This document shows positions 23,401 to 35,400 of a stretch of DNA of 64,000 nt, in pieces. The number at the start of each line of letters is the position of its first letter. Within the stretch, counting starts at the first letter, position 1. Source of the stretch: Schistosoma haematobium. Lineage: Eukaryota > Platyhelminthes > Trematoda > Strigeidida > Schistosomatidae. The stretch covers positions 4,030,001 through 4,094,000 of the forward strand of contig NC_067196.1 in the NCBI RefSeq assembly GCF_000699445.3, written 5' to 3'. Below the pieces are notes generated by a model, which worked only from the letters and a program-made list of their open reading frames with translations, searched no databases and was not told where the DNA came from. A program made the position numbers and the translations under genes.

Positions 23401-26400
23401 GGTAACCACTCAGTGACCAAACATTTTAAATACCTCAATCCTGTAGGATGTCAGTTGCTGCTCGAGCCATTTACTGAAAACGTCTTAGATTGTGAAGCTG
23501 TGATTCGGGTTTCTATCTACCTGGAAACATCAATTTACTGAAGATCATGGGTATACCTTAATGATGAGTGCAAATTACTACGAGAAATAGGTCTGAAAAA
23601 GTTTCTTGTCCACTACTTTCAACTATCTATAATGAAAGTAAGGACATCATTGAGCATTTAAATTGAAACCGTATAGGTCATAGTTTCAAATCCGATCACC
23701 TTCCACAATAATACTATTATATCATCGATAGGTTCCATTTTCACTCTCAAAATTTCTATTCACATTCAATGAGTATCCAATGTGTACTTTATTTAAACAA
23801 TCAATTTCATTTGCTCACTAGCTGTATTTCTTATTAGGTTACATATAGAGACACATTACGCGAATTCCATTCTTAATCTTTAATCTTCACAACGATAAGG
23901 TTAGATTTAATGAAATATAACATGTTTTTATGATAATTCATTGTTAAAACGTCTCATTTTTAAGATTTGAAGAAGCTGTTTCTATTTATCAAGAAGGATT
24001 GAATTTCACTACATCTGAGAAACTTTTTTCAACCACTCCTGAGTAAGTTCAATATCTTTTAGATTGAGATCATGAACCGATTGATGTTAGACCATTAGTG
24101 GATTGGTTGAGGTCACAAATTAACATCATCGGATGCCGACCAGCTCACTGATCTAGAGATTAAACGTGCGCACGCGAGACCAAAGGCCCTAGGTTCAAAT
24201 CCCGAGCACGGGATCCTGGATGTGCACTGTTGAGAAGTCCCACAATAGGATGAAACGGCCGTCCAATACTTCCAGGTTCTCAGTGGTGGTTTAAAATCAA
24301 TCAATTCATGATCTCAATCAAAAACTTCATAATCTCCATAACCCTATACTGATCAGTATCTCTTGTCAAATATTTTATATAATGTAGAAATTTTTCTTAT
24401 GTATATACAAAGAAAGTTTGGATGATTGTTTCCGAAGTATTCGGCTTTGAGACAATTTTATTGAAGAAATAAAGTTAGATCATTAAGGATTAAGGGATAC
24501 AAGATGATTATCTCTATCAGTGTAGGCTTATAATCTCACTTCAGATTGAATCCAGCAAATCACTGAGTACAGCTAATCTATGACATAATATAGTCTTTTA
24601 TGGTATATTATCATAGTGTTATTTCATTTCACTTACAAAATTCCTCAAATTCACTGATACGTAGGTTATATTTCTATCCAGCCGTACTGTAGTGAACGAG
24701 AACATAAAAGGGGGACAATCGAATGGACTTGAACACACGAATTACAGAACAACTGAGTAAAATCTGAGAATCATTTAGTGAAGACTTCATTTGCAAAGTG
24801 TTGACCAATTGTCTTAGACTTCATGGTTTTTTCGATTCTACACCAATCATTCACTGTTATCGTTCTCTTTTCTTTGATCTTAACATTCTGCTTCCAGACA
24901 TTTCACTTTTGATTGATAATCATACATACTACTTATATCTGTCGATATAAGTAGCACATACTATAATACATGTTTAGTTTCTGATCTTCATAATATTTCG
25001 ATTTTTATGATTTTTATGAGTATTCAACATTAAACTATTTCATTTTAAGATCTGAATTTGCTTCTATACTTCATGAAGATTGGAATTCTATAATGTCGTC
25101 TATCAATCCAATTTTAACTAATTCTATGTAAGTGGATTATTTCGGGGGGTTAAACTTATAAAGTAAATACTTAATTGATTCTGTACATCAACTTGAAGTT
25201 TTCATTTGTAGATTAGTACTGAAGTTATGCTAATCAAACATACATACATATACATTTATTTATTTGGGCACATTAATATTGGTACAAATGGGGTATTGAA
25301 TACATAAGCATCACAAAAGTCACTTGATTTGTGTGTAGGCTGTGACACTACCTGGGTGCCCAGATCGAAGTAGATGCTTTTCTCAGGGGGCCACACCTAG
25401 AGCCTCTGACGTAAAGGTCTAATTTTTAGGTTTGAAAGCTTCACGGGTTCACTTAATCTACGAACGAGAACAAGACTCAGTGACCAAAGACCGGTAATCT
25501 AGCTATTGATGCGTTCCAACCCCGCTACCTAGAAGGAGAAGTCCAAGCTTGGTATGGAAAATATATTCTGTAAAACAGCCAGAAAACGAGCGAGCACACA
25601 AACGCAATTTAAAACGTATATATACAATATATTTAATCAATATTGTCATAGTAAAATGTTTTTAAACATTAATCAATAAGTTCATCAATCGACAGGCATT
25701 CAAATATTTAATCGATAAGTTCGTCAATTGACTTCCATTCAAGTATTTAAACATTTGATCGATAAGCTGATCGATATGATAAAATTATAAATATGAGTTT
25801 TGGGAATATATCATCCCCGACACTAATTCACATGGCGGTGGAGCAGCATCAGGCGATGCAGTCCCATGGCAGCCGGTGACCAACGATTGGTTAATACGCC
25901 ATTCGTTCCTTGAGCAGCCACTGCCAAGAAAGTCCTACTAAGTGTCTTCTCGAGGCATTAATGTTGTTCACGAAATTGAGAGGACAAAAGGCGAATATCC
26001 GACGCTTTAACTAGGTTGGTGGATGCGGAGGGTACACCTGTGGGAGTCGGGAAACCCTGATTCCAAACGAATGGTGCACATGGACTTCAGTATTCTGAAG
26101 GAACAAATGGAGTATGAACCAATTGTTGGTCACCAGCTATCATGGGTCTGCACCTCCTAACGTTGCTTCACTGCCTTGTTGATTTGGCCTTTAAGTCAAA
26201 GGCTCCGGTTCTGGCCTCCTAAGAAAAATACTTGCTTCAGTCTGACACCCGTGCAGCATCCCAGCCCTCACATAAATCAAGTGACCTGTGTGGCACATAT
26301 CTATTTGGTGCCCGTTTGTACCATTATTTATGTGTTGCAACATATAATAAATAAATAGGCCTCAGTATATAATATGTCATTTTTCTTGTAGGCATGAAAT

Positions 26401-29400
26401 AAATGTTACCGAAAGTGATGCATCAACATTTCAACTTGAAGATCAAAAGACAGAAGTACCTGTAAGTTTATATCGAAAGTAAAAGAGGTTATGTAATTAA
26501 ATACTCATTGGTATACTTCTCCTTTCGCAAACATATATTGGTCGATGTTAGGTACTAAAGCTTAATTACTAGAAAACTTTCAATTGAAGCTAAACCACCA
26601 TGGAAAACCTGGAAGCACTGGATGGCTGTTTCGTCCGATTGTGATACTCCTCAGCGGTGTTCATCCACGATCTCACCTCGCGACATTCAAACTCAGGACC
26701 TATCAATATCGTGCGCGGACGCTTAACCTCTAAACCACTGAGGTGGTCGGCATCCAATGGTGTTAAAGTCTAACTTCAAGCAATCCAAGAAATTAGGCGA
26801 CACATCCACCATTGTCTTCTGTGAGTTACTATCTCACAACAGACCCTGTTGAACTCCACTGATCACTAGAACTCCAGGATATACATCTTGAAATCAAGTA
26901 TACCATAGTGGTCTAGTTTCAACTGACTCATAATCTCAACCATTGAGATTACTATAATATCCACAAAAACTTTTCAGATACTAGAAAACTGTTGAAAATT
27001 GAACTTCACCGCAATCAATAGTTTTTTTCAGACTATATATATAACTTAGTAACCAGTTTCATTTAGAACAAGGTTTAAGTCGAGGATATACCATTGAACT
27101 ACGGTTATGTGCCAGTTAGCTTAGTAATCAAATTGTGACTTAGTTGGTATAATTTAGCTAGCGATATGGTCTACACAAGATGATTTTGGTTATAAACGAG
27201 TGATCGTTTAGTATGCAAATAGAATGAATGTATTTAAACATTGAAAGTAGAGTGAAATTTGAATCATAATTTTAGTAAATTTACAAATCACTAAAAATAT
27301 TACTTTCGCATGAATAGGCCACCCACCAGCACTCTTCATCCAACCCTGTCGTAAGCAATCCTTCCCAGTTATTTTTCATCCTTTTCATATCTGTTTCCAT
27401 TCCCGACGTAATGTGTTCTTTGGCCTTAGGCTTTTCCACTTCCCTTCAGGATTCCAAGTTGGGGCTTGCCTCTTGGTACAGTTTGGTGATTTCCGTAATG
27501 TATGGCTTATCCATTTCGATCGTCTTTTCCGAATTCCCTCTTCAGTTGAAAGCTGGTTTGTTCTCTCACACAGAAGGCTGTTGTTGATGGTACCAGGCCA
27601 ACGGATATTGAGTATCTTGCGTAGATAACTATCTATAAATACTTGTACCGTTTTGATGATGGTTGAGATAGTTCTCCAAGTTTCAGCTCCGTACAGTAGA
27701 TCTGTCTTGATATTCGTATTGAAGATTGTGATTTTGATGTTGATTGTCAGTTGTTTTGAGTTTCATATGAACATCAATTGTAGGAATGCTGCCCTCGCTT
27801 TGACATTCCTCGCCTTTATGCCTGCATCTTATCATCCTTGTTTATCAATGATGCTTCCCAAGTACGTAAAAGATTCAACATCTTCCAGAGTTTCTCCATC
27901 AAGTGTGATTGGGTTGGTGTTCTCCGTGTTGTCTTTGAGGATATTGCTTTTCCTTTGTCTCTGTCTTCCTTTAAACTAAGAGATTAAAATCGCTTCATAT
28001 CTTTCTTTCTACGAACCAATTCTTTCTTCTTGTATTATATCTCTATATGCAATCTTTCTCCTATATATTACCACCTTTGACATAACCACTGCTATGAATC
28101 CGGTGTTCATCTTGTTGTGCTGATGCGGTATGGCAACCTGGACCGACGCACATATGTGCCTGGTCCTACGTTGTAGCTGACTGACTGACTGACTGACTGA
28201 CTTTTCCTTTGTGTATGTTGAAGTCTACTGATGCAGAGGTTGATGCTACACTAGTTGTCTTCATCTGTATTTCTTCGTGTGCATGGGATAGGAGGATTAG
28301 GTCATCTGCGAAGTCCAAAATATAGTTTTTTAGGATTCTCAGTCAGAATATAATGATTTTATGATAAAAACGTTTTGGTACTACACATCATAAAATATGA
28401 CTGAAGAAGTGTTTTCTAATGAAGGATCATCTTTTAAATACGAATTGTTCGACATTAATGACCTTAAAATCAGAAAATTTGTTTACTGTAGTTAAGGTCA
28501 AGTACATTAGGAAGTTGTTCGAATGAATGTATCAATATAATTGTTTGACAATACCGTAAGTTAAATAAAATATAGTTGCATACCTTAATGTAGTAAATTA
28601 GTTAAGGAATATAAAGGGTGCAAGTGAAATGACTCAATAATAATTAAATGTCTGAATGATTTTATATACAACTCAAATATGTTATTACATAGATTTCATA
28701 GAAGTTTCACTTCTTTTATGACCCAACATATCGATGATGATTAGTACATTGATGTCTAGAGCTGTGCCCGAGTAGAACACTTTGTAATAACCGTCCATCA
28801 ACTGATGTGGATATCCGTCACTTTCAGTGAAGTACATGACAACTATAGTCATTTCTTTATGAAATTGTCGATCTAATGTGACGGTTCATTTTTATTTTAT
28901 TTACATGTTAATAATCTCAATATTTTTCAATGGTTAAACCTATAAATCTTAATATTTTTTTAATGTATGCGGTAGGCTACTTAATTATAAATAGTAGCTT
29001 AAAATATATTACATAATTTCCGTAGGTTGTAATTTGTGATATATTTCCATAGAAATTTTCACAGATTGAAATCATGAGTCATTTGAAGCTAGACCATCAT
29101 TGAAAACCCAGAAGCACTGGACGCCCGTTTCGTCCTAGTATGGGACTCCTCAGCAGTGCGCATCCACCCCGCGGGATTTCCATGGAAATAATCAATTAAC
29201 TTCATCAGTGTTTATTCATATATTGATTCTTCTTTTTCCCATTATCACGTTTAATTTATGTGGATGTACATTGCTCACAAATATTTTAGGCGAAACTGCA
29301 ATTTATGGAAGAACTAATCAGATTTACGATAACAGGTCTCGGATTTCACTCATCCATTAAGCTAAATAGAGTTTTGGCATTTTAGCTAATGTCAGTTCAT

Positions 29401-32400
29401 GATGAAAACGCTAAATGTGATTCATTCTCAAGGATATTTCATGCTACATTGTGTACTCTTCACCTATTTAAGAGCTATCATTGTAAAAATCAAAGAAGTT
29501 TATATAAATATAAGAGTTTATAAGGTGATTAGTAGAGGTTTGTTAAGTATGAGGAGAGTTTATGTCACAAATTGTAAACTTTAGGAAACCCATTGTAAAC
29601 TAAGACGTAGGGAATAATTAGTTTTGTTCTCCATTGAGAAACTCCAGAGATTTCCGATCATAATTTCGCACAAAATCGATTGTAAAATCCTAATGTCTCT
29701 TAGTGAACACGAAGCAATGCGGCCTCTAACTTCAATTACATAAGTCAGACTTCCGATTATAAATCAATTTGTTCGATCTTTATTCCAATTTATTAAAATT
29801 TACGAAATTGAGTGGACGAAAAACGAATATTCGGTGCTTTAACCGGGTTGATGGACACGGAGAGTCCAACCAGGGGAGTTGGAAAATCCTGAATACAAAC
29901 CAGTGGTACAAATGGGCTCCAGGATCCTGAGGGAACAAATGGCGTATGAAGCAAATATTAGTCACAGGCTACCATGTGACTGCATCTACTGACGTTACTC
30001 CACTGCCTTGTGGATTAGACCTTTAGGGTTAAAGGCTACTAGTGTGGCTACCTAAGTAAACCACCTGTTTCGGTTTGGACACCCGAGCAGTATCCATCAC
30101 CTTTCTTATCAATATAGGGTTGTAGAGACTATTAAATTTTTGATTGAGATCACAAACTGATTGATTTTAAACCACCATTGAAAACCTGGGAGTATTGGAC
30201 AGCCGTTTTGTCTCATTGTAAGACTCCTCAACAGTGCTCATCCACGATCCTGTTCTCAGGATTCGAACCCAGGTCTTTCGGTCTCGCGCGCGAACGAATA
30301 ACCTCTAGACCATTGAGTCAGCATCTAACGGTGTTTAACATATCAACCAATCCAGGAAATTGTTCAACCATCTTCCATAATTCTTATTACCAGTTTATCA
30401 ATCAAGATCATTTCATCCATATTTCTTGATAGTGTTATTACCATGTTTAATTCTTGTTTCTTCTTCTTCTTCTTCAGGAAACAGAAAATAACGATATAGT
30501 GGATTTGTTAGATAGTTTATTAAATAAACTTAAAGTACCTTCGGATAATTGGTTAAATTATCATTACATAATGGCAATGCAAAGTCCTGATGGAAGTATT
30601 TATATACCAAAAAATCATACACAAAGTACTAGAAAACATTTGATTACATTATTAGGGTATGTAAAATAGAATTTTGTATTGTTTTTTTCTTTCTATCAAG
30701 TAATTCAATGACCCTAATGAATTTCTCTATTGACAATAATAATAAAGGGGTTACCAAGGACAAAACACTTCAGTAATATTAAATGATCGAGGTATTTATC
30801 ACTCTTCAAGTCACCGGTGGATAGTGGCTAGCAGTGGAATCCAGTTTGACGCACGTTTCGTCCTATTTAGGACTCGTCAACCGGATGTATTTGCATATCA
30901 TAGTTGATGTTCACTAAGGGACTCGAACCCAATCAAGTTCACTTCAAACGCCACTGCTAGCTATTATCCATCTTTGCTTAAAAAAGTTTGTGACTTAAGG
31001 CTATATTGAGGCGATCTGCACAGGATGAACATATGCCAATAAGAGACTAATCAATTGCAGTCCTAAATACCAAGTGAATCTTTAGGTCAACATTCAGACG
31101 AATTTCTTGACAACTGATGCTTTAATAGATAAATGGTTATCAATATTAGGGTCTTTGATCGTTTAAATGTACATCTTTTGAATCCTTTACTTTGTCTGCT
31201 GGCTATCTTGTAAACAAAATCAACGAATATCATATTGTCACAATTGATTGATCACTGGTTGGTGACCAATGTCATGTGTGTCAAGTCCTTATTATTAGTG
31301 CAGATCGAATGCTATCAACCATGATGCAATGTGGTCACCAACCTAGGTGACTCGACACTGCATGCACTATTGTAAGATTAGATGGTGGTTGGAGGTAGGA
31401 GACAGGAAACCCGAGTCCAGGGTTTCCTGTCTCCTACCTCCAACCACCATCTAATATCATATTGTTCTTGTCATTATTCACCATACACATGAGGACAGTT
31501 CAAAATGAGTAATTAACAATGATTTCATTCATGTTAAATTCTTCTATATATACCCAAATCCCATTGATAGTATGCTATAAACCATGAGATTTTAATGTTT
31601 GAATTTCAATCCTATATAATCCTGTGCATATGTATTGTTGCGAGAACACAAGTGTGAACAATCGAATATATTTGAATACACAAAATGACATAATCTGAGA
31701 ATTATACAGTTAATACTTCATTTACAAACTGTCAATCCATTGTCTCAGACTTTATTGTTCCTTCATTTCCATACAAATCATTTTCTGTTCTCGTTCTATT
31801 CTCTTAGATCTTCTTAACCTTCTACCTCCAAGCATTTGACTATCAATTGATGATGCATACTACTTATATCTGTCGACATCAGTAGCATACACCACACGAC
31901 ACGCTTCAAATCTATGATCAGTTTAAATTTTCGTTTCAGTGTTGAGTAGCGATATTAAATGATCCGTCAAAATCCAATCAGTAGTTAATTACTATTCAGA
32001 AGTACATTAGATTCTAAAAAGAACTATCATATAAACTTTAAATAAATATAATAAACCTTTTTTATAGTTAAATTCATGAGTCAGTTGAAGCTAGACAACC
32101 GTGGAAAACCTGGAAGCACTAGAAAACCGTTTCGTCTTAGTATGGGACTCCTTAGCAGTGATCTGGAGGTTGAACATTCGCCCACGAGACTGATAGGTGT
32201 TGGGTTGGAATCTCGCGAGGCGAGATCGTGGATGAGCACTGCTGAGGAGTTCTATATTAGGACGAAACAGCAGTCCAGTGCTTTCAGGTTTTCCATGGTG
32301 GCCTAGCTTCAATTGGTTCATGAATTCAACAATTAAAAAATTATCAAAATCTCCACAAAACCCCTTCTGAAAATTGAGTAAACAATAATAGCACAGAATC

Positions 32401-35400
32401 TCTAGATGATTAGATGATATTCATTTTGAAGTGTACTTTGGTAACATCAACACAAATTGATTGTTGATAATCAGAACAAGATCAATGCATTGATGTATGG
32501 CTGCCTGTTTGAATATCTGAGCTACCTGTTCCTGTCATCTAAGTATTTCAACAGATTTTCTATTTCCTTCATTGTTTTAATACATCATTATGGCTGTTAA
32601 TCGCATAACCTATTCAAGTGAGTATCTGAGAAGTGTACAACCTTTCATTGTACAAGTTACAAAAGAGCCAAATCGTAGACATTGCGGTTGCTGGCAATAT
32701 GTATTGAAAGGAATGAACATTATTCATATGTCGATTCCCAAACTGCTAACATCTAATTGGCGATCAATCAATATCTAAGGAGACTGAAAAAATATATATA
32801 CTTCGGAAATTTCGCATAATTAGCTTCGAACACCTACTTAATATTCGATATTTATCAAAAAAGAGTTTTGTGAAAATTTTAGCAATTTTTTTAGTTGAAT
32901 TCATGAGTCAATTGAAGCCAAACCACCATGGACGGCCGTTTCGTCCTATTGCGGGACTTCTCGACAGTGCGCATCCACGACTCCGCCTCACGGGATTCGA
33001 ACCCAGGACCTACCAGTCTCTGGCCTGCTGACGAGTCCCACAAGAGGACGAAACGGCCGTCCATTGCCCACAGGTTTCCCGTGGTGGTCTGGCTTCAATT
33101 GACTCATGATCTCAACTGTTGAAATTACTACAATCTCCACAAAACCCCTTCTGATACTAAGTTAGATTTTGTCATTAAAATGTCATTTATCATTTTCCCA
33201 ATTGTTTTAAATTTTTTTCAGATTTGCTGAAGAAATTGCATCTAATAAAAGTATGTTTAATATTACTAATTAAAAAATTAACTTTAAACTAACTTTCTTT
33301 AATATTGAATCATGATAGGACAATTAACAATAAACCATGTTTAGTGTTCTCGGAATCAGCTGAGCAGCAAAACCGCCACAATGACACCAGTTCAACGATC
33401 TCATTAAACTACTCAGTCGGTAGTAGCGACAGGCAGTGTATACAAAGGTCAGGGATGTAATCAGATCAAGCTTATGACTCGCATTTACCAGGAATTCCTT
33501 GTTTACGGGAAACACTTGTAAGTCCCGACCCAAGTCACGAAGATGATGAAACAGTTTGCCTAAAACGTCCCGGGCCAGATTTTCAGACTCGCTAATACCA
33601 TCGTTGTAGCGCATGTGTGGCTCCGGAGACCTAAAAACATCATAAACCATTTATTGCTCAGTCTTTCGTGACTTAAATGATAATATAATTATAAGAATTA
33701 GACAGCCAATCAAGAGATTTAAATGAGAACTGCATATTTTACAGAGGTAAACTCATAATTACAAGGGGATTTTGACCACATCCACGATTAGTTCATTAAC
33801 TAGTATCACAAACTTTTCCGGTTGGTTCCTATTGAATTGCTTCAATAATAAGTATTACTGAGGAGTCTCAAACTGAAGAAGAACAGCAGTCTATTGTTGT
33901 TTCAAAGTTTTAAGGAAAATGCTCCAAGTTATCTATATGACAAGAATTTCTGTTTTGAGATATTGGAGAAGAGTTGTAGCTTAGGTAGATTATTTTGATG
34001 GAAATTCGATCTCTGAGCTGAATGGTTTGGTCGTGGAGATTTCATCTTTCTTCTCAACGACATAATCATCAGTACAAACTTCAGGTAGAAGTGATGTGTT
34101 TGAATTTCACCACACGTGGTTTACAGCTTGTCCCGTACACCACAGTGTTGATTGGTTCTTGTTGACCTTAAACCTGTCACTGTTTACTTCGTTGTTTTGG
34201 TTGTATCTCCCATGGATTTGATTTTTGTTTCTATGTTTGTGCATAATTTTCCTAATTGGTTGGTAAATTGAATCGATTTCAGTGTGCTTGTTGATTGACC
34301 TTAGTGCCAAGTTTCTAAAAATTCTCTGGTGTTTTTGGCACTGCCTCTATACAAAATCTCCACATTTTTCCAGTCGAATGTATGCCCGCAGTTGTGCACG
34401 TGCATTGATGTGTGAGGATATGTCATGGCATTTGACCGCTAATTGATGTTCATGAAGGCGAAGATGAAGAGGGCATCCGCTTTGTCAGATGTAGTGTTTT
34501 TCTTAGTTGGTACAATTTATTTTGTAGATGATACTTGGTTTGTCTTCTTTCGTCATTTTATCCTTTGGTTTGCATATAATTGATTGTAAAGATTTTGTTG
34601 GTTTTTGTGCAACAACTACTCCAAATGTTTTCAGCAGTCTGGGGAAAATTATACACAAACGTAGGAACAAAAATCAAACCAATTGGAGATACGACCAAAA
34701 CAAAGAAGTAACCAATGACAGGTTTAAGGTCAACAAGAACCAATCAACATCGAGGTGTACAGGACAAGCTGTGAACCACATACAGAGAAATTTGAACACA
34801 TCACTTCTACCTGAAGTTTGTACTGATGATGATACCGTTCAGAAGAACGATGAAAATTCCACGACAAAACCATCCAGCTCAGAGAACAAAACTTCATCAA
34901 TAAGAACTTCTATCTATTTATTGCAATGTAATATTTGAACATTTAGTCTTTAATCTTTTATTTACATCTATTGTGTATGCTACAACGTAAGCTGGTTGTA
35001 GGCTGCCTCCTATAGTTTCTCTTCTGATCTTACAAGTAATTCGAACTCAAAATGCATTCAGGTTCCTGAGAATTCTGCTTTCAACTGTTGACTACACCAA
35101 CTCATATTCGACTAACCAGTTCACATTACCAAACTAGCAATCTTGTTAATAGCATTCACCGCAGTAGTAGAACTTTTTCAAATGAAATATCAAAAACATA
35201 CGTTTCGTTCTATTTGGAACTCGCCAGATGAATGTACTTCTATCCATGAGTTGATATTCATCATTAAAATCTTAATCCTAATTGTATGTTTAACATTGTT
35301 ACTTTGTATTTCATATTCAAGATGGTATTACATATATCAACAACAAGAACAACAACAACAACAATGAAGAGAAGTTACCAATCACCACACAATCAATAAA

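Noticed and set aside
32091..32321. Paired 76-codon frames on both strands with similar translations
   Set aside because: The symmetry is caused by the SINE-B fold-back. They are not genes.
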